NCBI GenBank assembly: GCA_003523945.1
Contig: DOFS01000420.1
Coordinates: 1-5,621 of the forward strand
Direction of reading: 5' to 3'
DNA length: 5,621 bases
Source of the DNA: Nitrospiraceae bacterium
GTDB taxonomy: Bacteria; Nitrospirota; Nitrospiria; Nitrospirales; UBA8639
Below, piece after piece: positions 1 through 5,621 of this stretch. The stretch's first letter is position 1. Every line of letters starts with the position of its first letter. Both the position numbers and the translations under genes were made by a program. The notes below the pieces were generated by a model that worked only from the letters and a program-made list of their open reading frames with translations, was not told the DNA's origin and did not search any database.

Positions 1-952
1 AAAGTTGATTCGCTCGTAAGCCAAGCCGTTTCTGATACTCCTCTTCGCGTCGAGTCCGTTGGCTTGCGACAAAAAACTCCATGCTGTTTTCCACGGAAAC
101 CAAATTCACCTCTTCGGAATCGACGTGCTTGATGGTGCCATAAACTTGACCTTTCAAAAGACAGCTATCAGACAAAGGCAACCAGATTTCCTGGGGTGTT
201 CCATGAAATATTCGCCCCCACTCCGGGGAATCATCTCCCCTAACGAGCGGACCAATATCACCTAACACTAGAGAGTGTCGCTGATACATCTGGACATCCC
301 ACTTGATCTTTGCTAAGTCACGGATTCGGTTATGAAGGGTTCGCTCGTCTTCGAGAACTTTCCTTTGAGCTGATCGCACAGATGTGTTTATGTCTATTTC
401 AGCAAGCTCTGTGGGGATCATCTGGCGGAGCTTCTCATGCATGTCAGGACGAAGAAGTAGCTCTCGCAAATATGCTTCCAGCAAAGGCTTTTCTTCTGGA
501 GACACTCTACTCAACCATTCTATAAATTCAGGCTGATTCATGCCATCATTTACAATATTTTCAAGTAGATGTAGTGTATCTGCTGGGTTGAGAAACTCGA
601 GACAACCTTTATTCATAACGCTTTCTGTATTAGCGTGAACGCTGTCTCTGAACGTTTGAGTTCTAACGAGAGAATGCACAACAAACCTATCAATCAGCGG
701 CTTACTCCTAAGGTCACAGCTTCCTTCGCGGAGACGAAGAACTAAATCATTGAACTTGGTCTCCGCTTCAGAAAGAATCGATTCGATACTCTCATCTCCG
801 TAAAAATTGCCCTGTGCAGCGATTTTCGCCGTATTGGAGGAAAAAGGTGTGCATTTCGTTCTAAACACATAGACGTAGAATTGATTACGCCTACGACGAG
901 ATGAAAATCCCTTTAACAAGAACTGTGGGATAAAATGTGAATTAATAGCCAT
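1..952 (-). CDS. DUF4238 domain-containing protein, C-terminus cut by window edge
   Basis: The minus strand is open from an ATG at 952 to the left edge, giving 317 codons with no stop. Residues 5-16 contain SHFIPQFLLKGF, the hallmark N-terminus of DUF4238 (usually H-[YF]-[VI]-P-Q-F-x-L-+-x-F). Further family features follow: an AAQGNFYG segment at 45-52, an acidic helix with several Glu at 54-66, an RTQTFRD segment near 97-103 where the family has its R-T-P-x-F-R helix, and a late W-L-P-L-S-D segment at 257-262. The middle (120-215) is mostly charged helix. The family has no established biochemical role that I can name with confidence; a soluble cytoplasmic protein is likely, since no signal or membrane segment is visible. 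No good Shine-Dalgarno sequence precedes the ATG, but no other in-frame ATG fits better. The gene is AT-rich compared with its neighbours, suggesting transfer. Family call is firm; function is unknown. Confidence 0.85.
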   Translation of the reverse strand, partial: MAINSHFIPQFLLKGFSSRRRRNQFYVYVFRTKCTPFSSNTAKIAAQGNFYGDESIESILSEAETKFNDLVLRLREGSCDLRSKPLIDRFVVHSLVRTQTFRDSVHANTESVMNKGCLEFLNPADTLHLLENIVNDGMNQPEFIEWLSRVSPEEKPLLEAYLRELLLRPDMHEKLRQMIPTELAEIDINTSVRSAQRKVLEDERTLHNRIRDLAKIKWDVQMYQRHSLVLGDIGPLVRGDDSPEWGRIFHGTPQEIWLPLSDSCLLKGQVYGTIKHVDSEEVNLVSVENSMEFFVASQRTRREEEYQKRLGLRANQL

Positions 953-980
953 AGTTTTTCGTATCAGTAAAAATTCATAA

Positions 981-1094
981 GCCCAAAGCCTTGTTGAAAA
1001 GCTTATTGTGGGGTACGAATGGAGTCAATGGGAGGGGGAGGTAGTAGATTGCCTGAATGATGCCCACAAGTGGGATGATAGACTTATTATTTGA
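981..1094 (+). pseudogene. Possible orphan C-terminal coding remnant
   Basis: A plus-strand frame is open from just after a TAA at 978-980 to a TGA at 1092-1094, giving 37 codons without an ATG (a GTG occurs at 1008). The peptide reads like the acidic amphipathic end of a protein, with EWSQWEGEVVDCLNDAHKW near its middle and three Trp. Its stop lies seven bases before a strong hairpin at 1102-1129, the arrangement expected for the 3' end of a gene and its terminator. No upstream coding sequence remains in frame, because the DUF4238 gene occupies that side on the opposite strand. It may be what is left of a gene broken when the AT-rich DNA arrived. It could equally be a chance open frame, and I recognise no family. 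Confidence 0.2.
1000..1028 (-). promoter_or_regulatory. Possible sigma-70 promoter for the DUF4238 gene
   Basis: Read on the minus strand, TTGACT (1023-1028, five of six matches to the -35 consensus) is followed after 17 bases by TAAGCT (1000-1005, a poor -10 match). It would give a leader of roughly 40 bases to the ATG at 952. The spacing is right but the -10 is weak, so this is only a candidate. Confidence 0.2.
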
Positions 1095-1101
1095 GAGCAC
1101 C

Positions 1102-1129
1102 CTCTCCATTTCGATTGTGAAATGGAGGG
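1102..1129 (+). terminator. Terminator-like hairpin
   Basis: The arms 1102-1112 and 1119-1129 pair over 11 base pairs (one G-U) around a six-base loop GATTGT. On the plus strand the stem is followed by a pyrimidine-rich stretch (CCCTTCTATCTGG) rather than a clean T-run. It sits just after the stop of the orphan frame at 981-1094, so a factor-independent terminator for a former plus-strand gene is the simplest reading. It also lies between the divergent DUF4238 and transglycosylase-like genes and could insulate them. Confidence 0.5.
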
Positions 1130-1356
1130 CCCTTCTATCTGGTCTTTAGATGAAACAGGCCCAAAACATTGGTTTTGCTCTCACTTTCCGAGTGCACAAA
1201 ACAAACGCTAACCTTCTCCAAGCAATTTCATCGAGGGGACTCTGGGAGCAAGAAGAATGTTTGCCTACTCCCACGCATCCTCCCGAGCATGCGTGGTCCG
1301 TAAACAGAAGGGATCACCCAGACCTTCCTTCCGTTTGTATGGGTTATAGTGAACCT
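1130..1356 (+). promoter_or_regulatory. Upstream region of the transglycosylase-like gene, with hairpin
   Basis: This stretch is in frame with the downstream gene from an ATG at 1150, but the implied 69 residues (rich in Pro, His, Asn and Arg) do not look like a leader or domain, so I treat it as upstream non-coding DNA. It contains a perfect 8-bp GC-rich stem, CCACGCAT at 1271-1278 with ATGCGTGG at 1289-1296, around a ten-base loop. A smaller CAAAAC/GTTTTG stem is at 1162-1177. No T-run follows the main stem. TATAGT at 1345-1350 resembles a -10 box but no -35 accompanies it. Confidence 0.35.
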
Positions 1357-2250
1357 ATGGCGTTGAGGCGCAAACGACTGACTCCCAAACATTCTCACCC
1401 ACGAAAGAGAGGTAGACGTGGAATAATTCTCGGCGCACTCTGGCGTTTCGTGGGGGCATGTGGGCGTACGGTGCGTGCGGTCATGAGAGCGGTGCTGGCC
1501 TCCCACCCGATTGTTCGGGCCGTCGTAATTCCTACCCTGCTCTTTCTGCTATGGCTCGGGGTCAACTGGGCGTTTCATACGTTCCATAAACCCACCGAAA
1601 TCTTCTTTCCCTTGGATCAATCACTCAACAAGAGTCCGGTCCAGACCTGGAAAGAATACGAATCCCTCTTCCGGGAGCATGCGACCGCGGTCATCACACC
1701 TGAATTTCTGGCTGCCCTGGCCCAGGTCGAGGGCGGAGGCAATCCTGTGGCACGGACGTATTGGGAATGGCAGTTGACGTGGAATCCCCTGGCGCTGTAC
1801 CGACCGGCGTCGAGCGCGGTTGGCATGTACCAGATCACCGACGGAACCTTCCGCGAGGCAACCCGCTATTGCATTCACGACCACGTGGTGGTCGAGGACG
1901 GCCCGTGGCACGACCTTCACTCCTGCTGGTTCAACAGCCTGTACACCCGCATCCTGCCAAGCCATGCCATCGAGTTGACTGCCGCCTTGCTCGATCGCCA
2001 AGTCACCCAGACGCTAGGACCGAAGCGGATCGGCAAGGTCACACTCCAGCGGAAGCAGGATCTGGCCGCCGTGATTCATCTCTGTGGAGCGGGAGCCGGG
2101 CGCGCCTATGCCGCACGCGGACTCAAGTTGACCCGTCATCAACGGTGCGGCGACCACGACGTGCGCGCCTACCTGGCAAGGATTAATGCGTTGAAGCACA
2201 AGTTCGCCAAACCGGCGACAGAAGACAAGACGATCCGCCAGGAGCGCTAA
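1357..2250 (+). CDS. Membrane-anchored lytic transglycosylase-like (SLT/lysozyme-fold) protein
   Basis: Starting at ATG 1357 the product is 297 aa. It opens with a strongly basic cytoplasmic segment (about 1-45), then a membrane anchor around residues 53-75 (core IPTLLFLLWLGVNWAF), leaving the rest in the periplasm. The SLT-type domain begins near residue 110: FLAALAQVEGGGNPVA carries the putative catalytic Glu125, GMYQIT at 156-161 is the second family motif, and HLCGAGAGRAYAARG near 241-255 replaces the usual A-Y-N-x-G segment. These suggest cleavage of peptidoglycan glycan strands. Four Cys (172, 190, 243, 264) in the outer domain could form disulphides. In-frame ATGs also exist at 1150 and 1339 (366 and 303 aa). 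None has a clear Shine-Dalgarno, and 1357 was chosen because the extra N-terminus from 1150 looks non-coding and overlaps a hairpin. The gene stands alone, converging with the SLOG-like gene. Fold assignment is good; substrate is inferred. Confidence 0.8.
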   Translation: MALRRKRLTPKHSHPRKRGRRGIILGALWRFVGACGRTVRAVMRAVLASHPIVRAVVIPTLLFLLWLGVNWAFHTFHKPTEIFFPLDQSLNKSPVQTWKEYESLFREHATAVITPEFLAALAQVEGGGNPVARTYWEWQLTWNPLALYRPASSAVGMYQITDGTFREATRYCIHDHVVVEDGPWHDLHSCWFNSLYTRILPSHAIELTAALLDRQVTQTLGPKRIGKVTLQRKQDLAAVIHLCGAGAGRAYAARGLKLTRHQRCGDHDVRAYLARINALKHKFAKPATEDKTIRQER

Positions 2251-2292
2251 TCTCACCCGTATAGATATTTCAAATAATTTCCAAAACTTTAT

Positions 2293-2506
2293 TGTCAGCG
2301 AGGCTCTTTCGCTACAGACCGACGCCTGCCGGCTGGCCCAAGGGAGGGACGCTCTCCTCAGCGGGCGGGCCTTGTGTGAGCCCTGCGAGTTGGACCGCCC
2401 TCTTAAGACTGGCGTCCGTTCTCTCCTAAGGCCAGACGGGGCGTCAATGGTTTTGGCCACTTTTCCCGAGAGAAAAGTGGCTCGGCTGTCGGGCCGAAAC
2501 CCGGCA
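2293..2506. repeat. Densely folded intergenic element (structured repeat or structured RNA)
   Basis: Four consecutive hairpins fill this block. The first is AGCGA/TCGCT (2297-2301 with 2309-2313), extendable past a bulge to 2293-2316. The second is a nested imperfect hairpin: 2321-2326 with 2440-2445, 2333-2338 with 2430-2435, 2341-2344 with 2424-2427, 2347-2352 with 2412-2417, and 2363-2371 with 2392-2400 (one G-A mismatch), closing on a 20-base loop. The third is a perfect 10-bp stem (2456-2465 with 2472-2481) and the fourth a 7-bp stem (2487-2493 with 2500-2506). It is GC-rich, lies between convergent genes, and no stem is followed by a T-run, so simple termination does not explain it. A minus-strand open frame crosses it but looks spurious. 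It resembles multi-copy palindromic intergenic repeats; a functional RNA is the alternative. Confidence 0.5.
2456..2481. repeat. Perfect 10-bp hairpin within the folded element
   Basis: GCCACTTTTC at 2456-2465 pairs perfectly with GAAAAGTGGC at 2472-2481 around the loop CCGAGA; a G-U pair can be added outside. Four Ts precede the left arm on the plus strand, but neither strand has a T-run after the stem, so it is not a classical terminator. It may still act as an end structure for both convergent transcripts. Confidence 0.6.
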
Positions 2507-2856
2507 TGTCTCGTTTAATCAACGAATCCACGGTTAGTAAAATGTGAGCACAACCCTGAATATTTGGGTTCGTGTAAAGCGGAAATGTATTGGATTTTGT
2601 AGGTACGCCCTCTTCATCATTCTGAACTTACCCACACATCCCGTCGTTCGTTGATTCCTTAAATTTGTTTTATTGCCGGCACGTGATGATCATCCCGGGA
2701 ATTCTACTCCTGCCAAAGCTCAGGATGTTTTTACAACCGGTCGATTCCCTTCGTGTTCGCCATTTCCCATTCATGTCGCCTCCGGCGTATTCGTACATTT
2801 AAACCAGCGTTTTTCAGCCTCACTGTTTTCCACTACGATCACATGAGGAACGTCGG
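2507..2856. other. Gene-free spacer between convergent genes
   Basis: Beyond the folded block no credible gene is visible here. The stretch is more AT-rich. It contains a 10-bp inverted repeat, AATCAACGAA at 2517-2526 and TTCGTTGATT at 2647-2656, and a small AACCC/GGGTT hairpin at 2552-2570. A short plus-strand frame at 2686-2802 (38 codons) and a minus-strand frame covering 2771-2856 have no supporting signals. It may be the decayed remains of mobile DNA. Confidence 0.4.
2708..2732 (+). terminator. Weak terminator-like hairpin with T-run
   Basis: TCCTG (2708-2712) pairs with CAGGA (2721-2725) over an eight-base loop, followed at once by TG and five Ts on the plus strand. The stem is only 5 bp and lies about 460 bases after the transglycosylase-like gene, so it is a doubtful terminator for that transcript. 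Confidence 0.22.
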
Positions 2857-3477
2857 TTAAAGAGTCCGGGTATCGATCCAGGTCACGTTTCCCGTTCGGC
2901 GTTTCACTTCTGCATACATGTGCGCCGTACCCCCAGGCCCATCGCCGCCGCCACCATCCCACAGGCAGATAAAGTGCACCTTTTCCACGCCATACGTGAA
3001 CGCAGTATCGAGCAGCCACAGATTGCACCGTTCGTAGGGGTCCACACCTTGGGAGGGTGGGCCCAGCTCCTCCGGCGCCAAGCGGATGGTAGTCGTGAGT
3101 TTGGCTTTTGCTGCTAAATATCGGTCGCGCCACATTTCACCCCTGCACATGACGGATTTCTGGATGAACTCCGGCTCGTGGAATGGCTGAAGCCACTGGA
3201 CGACCACTTGGCGGTGCTGACAGGCCTCGGTGAACAGAAGGTCGCCGCCACAGGCGCCTTGAGTGAGTGCAAGATCTTCGGGACCAGCTTTCAAGTGATC
3301 CAAGGCCTCGGCGATTTTCTGGGCGGCAACGAATTCTTTTTCTGCAGGAAAACGCGGGGAAGGTCTGTCTGGTGCGTCAATCATGTGACCGCTAAAGAGA
3401 AATACCCGTCGGGGTTCCCAGCGATCTTCAGACTTCTCAATCTGGTGGCCTGCGGGATCGAGTTTCGTTTTACCCAT
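2857..3477 (-). CDS. SLOG/Rossmann-like presumed nucleotide-binding protein
   Basis: The product is 206 aa, with no signal peptide or membrane segment, so cytoplasmic. After a short charged lead, strand RVFLFSGHMIDAPDR (24-38) opens a Rossmann-like fold. A helix follows (45-63), then LALTQGACGGDLLFTEAC (69-86), whose glycine-rich GGD turn is typical of nucleotide-binding loops in the SLOG/LOG-like superfamily. Later come PYERCNLWLLDTA (147-159) and LWDGGGGDGPGGT (172-184), then a terminal WIDTR. I know this motif set from bacterial proteins where the same domain occurs alone or fused to signalling, TPR or cyclase-like modules; the ligand is not established. The ATG at 3477 is preceded by AGGGA at good spacing, supporting the start. 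It lies 82 bases after the methyltransferase gene on the same strand and could share its transcript. No effector domain is present, so a sensor or a small nucleotide-metabolising enzyme are both possible. Confidence 0.75.
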   Translation of the reverse strand: MGKTKLDPAGHQIEKSEDRWEPRRVFLFSGHMIDAPDRPSPRFPAEKEFVAAQKIAEALDHLKAGPEDLALTQGACGGDLLFTEACQHRQVVVQWLQPFHEPEFIQKSVMCRGEMWRDRYLAAKAKLTTTIRLAPEELGPPSQGVDPYERCNLWLLDTAFTYGVEKVHFICLWDGGGGDGPGGTAHMYAEVKRRTGNVTWIDTRTL

Positions 3478-3559
3478 GTTTCCCTGATTTATGTTGTCCT
3501 GTTTGATTACTCCAGGATCTGAATCATGTCAGTGCGAAAAACACCCCTTAGGATATCTT

Positions 3560-4249
3560 TTATTGTTGAACTTGCTGTTGCGCCGCCTGAACATTGGCGT
3601 TAAACGATGGACGTGGCTTAATCAGGAATATCCCATCGCGAATGGTTAACAGCACCGCGGAGACTCGCGGCTCGGCATGCACCACTCTGTTCAGTTCTTG
3701 AATAACCGCCGTGTTGGTATCCGGAGCAGGAAGTTTGAGCACATCGCCATTCCACAGGACATTATCAATCAGAATGAGGCCATGGTCCGATATCAGATTC
3801 AGTGCCTGACGAAAATAATGCACATAGTTGGCCTTGTCGGCATCGATGAAGATCAAGTCAAACGATCCGGTCAACGTCGCCATCGTTTCCAGGGCGGGTG
3901 CGAGGCGGAGATCAATTTTTGCGCCGTGGGGGCTTTGGCCCCAGTACCGTTTGGCCATGGCCGTGGACTCAGGATCGACATCGCACGTGAGCACCTTCCC
4001 GTCTTCCGGCAGACTTTCGGCAAAGCATAAGGCGCTGTAGCCGGTAAACGTCCCGATTTCCAACACCCGCCTGGCTCCTATGCTTAACGCCATGACTTTT
4101 AAGAATGCGCCTTCCAGCGGACCGACCACCATCTGAGGACTATTTATAGTTCGATAGGTTTCCTCCCGGAGTCGCCGACACACGTCTGATTCCGGAAATG
4201 AGTGCGCTTCGGCATAGGCTTCAATATCCGGCAACACTAAGGATTTCAT
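3560..4249 (-). CDS. Class I SAM-dependent O-methyltransferase (caffeoyl-CoA/catechol type)
   Basis: This 229-aa protein, close to the usual length for the family (PF01596, Methyltransf_3), transfers the methyl group of S-adenosylmethionine to a hydroxyl of a small, usually catechol-like substrate, with a divalent metal. Visible landmarks in order: an N-terminal helix with SPQMVVGPLEGAFL (37-50); SAM motif I VLEIGTFTGYSA (62-73); the acidic ribose-binding CDVDPE (89-94); FIDADK (134-139), with metal ligand Asp136 and Lys139; and LIDNVLWNG (160-168), with metal ligands Asp162 and Asn163. The C-terminus, after the canonical end near IKPRP, carries an extra Gln/Ala-rich tail (about 215-229). The protein is soluble. 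GGGGG six bases before the ATG at 4249 is a strong ribosome-binding site. The SLOG-like gene follows 82 bases downstream on the same strand. The true substrate cannot be read from sequence. Confidence 0.93.
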   Translation of the reverse strand: MKSLVLPDIEAYAEAHSFPESDVCRRLREETYRTINSPQMVVGPLEGAFLKVMALSIGARRVLEIGTFTGYSALCFAESLPEDGKVLTCDVDPESTAMAKRYWGQSPHGAKIDLRLAPALETMATLTGSFDLIFIDADKANYVHYFRQALNLISDHGLILIDNVLWNGDVLKLPAPDTNTAVIQELNRVVHAEPRVSAVLLTIRDGIFLIKPRPSFNANVQAAQQQVQQ

Positions 4250-4530
4250 GTTCTACCCCCTTTGCAGTCAATCATCTCCTCACCCTGTTCTTCTATGACC
4301 ACATTGTCCTTCGCCCTACAGACCTCCCGCAAGCCACCTCGACCATTTTCATGTTTTTTCTCTCTCATGGTTGGTCAGTCTTTCCGTGCCTAAGCAAACC
4401 GTCACACGCTCACACACATGGGCAATTCCGTTCACACATCGGTGAAAGCTTCTTGCCAATTTCTCAAGGGCTGCCTTACAGTGAGCCGGTCATCCGGTGA
4501 ACCATTTACCACTCATTGAGGAAACCGCTC
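4250..4530. promoter_or_regulatory. Divergent promoter region between methyltransferase and peptidase genes
   Basis: This spacer must hold the start signals of two divergent genes. On the minus strand a G-run (4256-4260) gives the methyltransferase its ribosome-binding site. On the plus strand GAGG at 4518-4521 lies nine bases before the ATG at 4531. No operator-like palindrome stood out. A 100-codon plus-strand frame runs through the spacer (4198-4500), but it overlaps the methyltransferase gene and has no recognisable features. Confidence 0.5.
4453..4482 (+). promoter_or_regulatory. Candidate sigma-70 promoter for the M32 peptidase gene
   Basis: TTGCCA (4453-4458, five of six -35 matches) and TACAGT (4477-4482, four of six -10 matches) are 18 bases apart. 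Transcription would start near 4489 and give a leader of about 42 bases containing the GAGG ribosome-binding site. Confidence 0.35.
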
Positions 4531-5621
4531 ATGTCCGCCGACGCTGCTCTTGATCCGCTGAAACAGACCTTGCGACAGATCCATCACCTGCAGGATGCCG
4601 CAGCCCTGCTCTCCTGGGATCAGGAAACCTATATGCCACATGGAGGAGGAGCCATTCGGGCGGAACAGCTTGCCACCCTTCAAACGCTGGCACATGACCA
4701 GTTTGTTTCATCTGAGATGGAGGCACGGCTGGGTGCCTTTGTGGATCTGTCCACCGGCACGCTTCTCCCTGAGCATACATCTGCCCTGGACGAACCCTCA
4801 CAAGCCCTCCTTCGCGAAACCTGGCGGGACTTTTCCCGTGCGAAAAAATTACCGTCGGCATTTGTCAACCAGCTTGAGCGGGAATGTTCTTTAGCCCAAC
4901 AAGTCTGGGCGGAAGCCAGGAAGACGAATGATTTCCAATTGTTTTTGCCGAACCTTCAACGAATGGTGAAACTCAAGCACCAGGAAGCCGAATATTTGGG
5001 GTACCAGGATTCTCCCTACAATGCGTTACTGGATACCTACGAACCGGGATCGACCGTGGCGCAATTACGACCACTCTTTTCCACGTTGCGGACGGAGCTG
5101 ATCCGTCTGCTAAACCATATTCGTCAGTCTCCTGTCCAACCCGACACCCGACTCCTGACGCAATCGTATGGACAAACCCCACAAATGGACTTCGGACGAC
5201 TCGTGCTCAAGCACATGGGCTACGATTTTCAACGAGGACGATTGGATTTGTCGGAGCATCCATTTACGACGGCATTCCATCCAACCGATGTACGGGTGAC
5301 CACGCGCGTATTCGAAACTGATCTCCCCTCGTGTCTCTTTAGTTGTATTCACGAAGGAGGGCATGGCCTGTATGAACAAGGATTACCCACAAACCAATAT
5401 GGCACACCTTTGGGCGAATCCATATCTTTGGGTATTCATGAAAGCCAATCCCGTTTATGGGAAAATTGCGTGGGACGTTCGCGGGCGTTTTGGCATTATT
5501 TTTACCCGAAACTTCAAGAGGTGTTTCCGGCCCAATTGAGCAAGGTCAGTAAAGAGGATTTTTACCTGGCGATCAATCGGGTAACCCCGTCGTTAATCCG
5601 GGTGGAAGCCGATGAACTGAC
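4531..5621 (+). CDS. M32-family metallocarboxypeptidase (carboxypeptidase Taq), C-terminus cut by window edge
   Basis: The plus strand is open from ATG 4531 to the right edge, giving 363 codons; M32 enzymes are usually about 500 aa, so roughly the last quarter is missing. It is a cytoplasmic zinc peptidase that removes single residues from the C-terminus of peptides. The N-terminal helical cap shows LSWDQETYMP (27-36), matching the family's W-D-x-x-T-x-M-P signature. Later come HPF near residue 250, a D-V-R-V-T-T-R segment just after it, the zinc site HEGGH (His274, catalytic Glu275, His278), and GIHESQSR with the third zinc ligand Glu304, thirty residues after the first His as in known M32 enzymes. 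LWENCVGRS follows. All catalytic features expected in the visible part are intact. GAGG nine bases before the ATG supports the start. The gene diverges from the methyltransferase gene, and no functional link between them is evident. Confidence 0.95.
   Translation, partial: MSADAALDPLKQTLRQIHHLQDAAALLSWDQETYMPHGGGAIRAEQLATLQTLAHDQFVSSEMEARLGAFVDLSTGTLLPEHTSALDEPSQALLRETWRDFSRAKKLPSAFVNQLERECSLAQQVWAEARKTNDFQLFLPNLQRMVKLKHQEAEYLGYQDSPYNALLDTYEPGSTVAQLRPLFSTLRTELIRLLNHIRQSPVQPDTRLLTQSYGQTPQMDFGRLVLKHMGYDFQRGRLDLSEHPFTTAFHPTDVRVTTRVFETDLPSCLFSCIHEGGHGLYEQGLPTNQYGTPLGESISLGIHESQSRLWENCVGRSRAFWHYFYPKLQEVFPAQLSKVSKEDFYLAINRVTPSLIRVEADEL

Noticed and set aside
59..525. Two short plus-strand frames (59-265 and 310-525)
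   Set aside because: Both lie antisense within the DUF4238 gene, whose minus-strand frame is open throughout and matches a family.
1345..1357. Leaderless promoter for the transglycosylase-like gene based on TATAGT at 1345-1350
   Set aside because: No -35 element is found at a suitable distance, so a single -10-like hexamer is too weak to annotate on its own.
1761..2186. 141-codon plus-strand frame inside the transglycosylase-like gene
   Set aside because: Arg- and Pro-rich shadow of the real frame, which carries the SLT motifs.
2014..2460. 148-codon minus-strand frame across the end of the transglycosylase-like gene and the folded element
   Set aside because: It overlaps a well-supported gene, is rich in Arg, Ser and Pro as expected of a GC-rich shadow frame, has no domain, and crosses the hairpins. 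Similar translations are typical over-predictions from intergenic repeats.
2293..2506. Reading the folded block as a retron, CRISPR or tRNA-like element
   Set aside because: There is no reverse transcriptase or cas gene nearby, no regularly spaced direct repeats, and no cloverleaf with conserved T-loop bases.
2686..2802. 38-codon plus-strand frame in the gene-free spacer
   Set aside because: No ribosome-binding site, no recognisable motif, and a terminator-like hairpin inside it.
2771..3133. 120-codon minus-strand frame overlapping the 3' end of the SLOG-like gene
   Set aside because: Most of it is a shifted reading of the SLOG-like gene, whose own frame contains all conserved motifs and ends normally after WIDTR.
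4198..4500. 100-codon plus-strand frame over the divergent spacer
   Set aside because: It overlaps the methyltransferase start on the other strand, lacks a ribosome-binding site, and its translation has no protein-like features.

Overview
The window holds five protein genes and two sizeable non-coding stretches. It looks like a chromosomal piece of a Gram-negative bacterium of moderate GC. The gene types and the style of the intergenic repeats bring Nitrospirota to mind, but that is a weak inference and nothing in the window proves a taxon. No tRNA, rRNA, CRISPR array or transposase gene was seen.

Left part, 1-952: a minus-strand gene, cut by the left window edge, encodes a DUF4238-family protein. 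It is visibly richer in A and T than the rest of the window and looks like accessory DNA. Between it and the next gene (953-1356) lie an orphan reading frame ending at 1094, a terminator-like hairpin immediately after it, and a GC-rich hairpin at 1271-1296.

Centre left, about 1357-2250: a plus-strand gene for a membrane-anchored lytic-transglycosylase-like (SLT/lysozyme fold) protein. It is followed by about 600 bases without a credible gene (2251-2856). The first part of this gap is a densely base-paired block at 2293-2506: a small hairpin, a roughly 125-base nested imperfect hairpin, a perfect 10-bp hairpin and a fourth hairpin. I consider it a dispersed structured repeat or a structured RNA.

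Centre right, 2857-4249: two minus-strand genes 82 bases apart, read in the order O-methyltransferase (229 aa) then a stand-alone SLOG/Rossmann-like presumed nucleotide-binding protein (206 aa). They converge on the transglycosylase-like gene across the structured gap.

Right part, 4531-5621: a plus-strand M32 metallocarboxypeptidase (carboxypeptidase Taq family), with its zinc-binding site visible and its C-terminus cut by the window edge. It diverges from the methyltransferase across a 281-base spacer.

The genes do not form an obvious single pathway. The methyltransferase and peptidase look like ordinary housekeeping or metabolic genes. The DUF4238 and SLOG-like genes are of types often found in variable, possibly defence-related DNA, but no effector or partner is visible here, so no complete new system can be claimed. 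The most notable unexplained structure is the folded intergenic block at 2293-2506.
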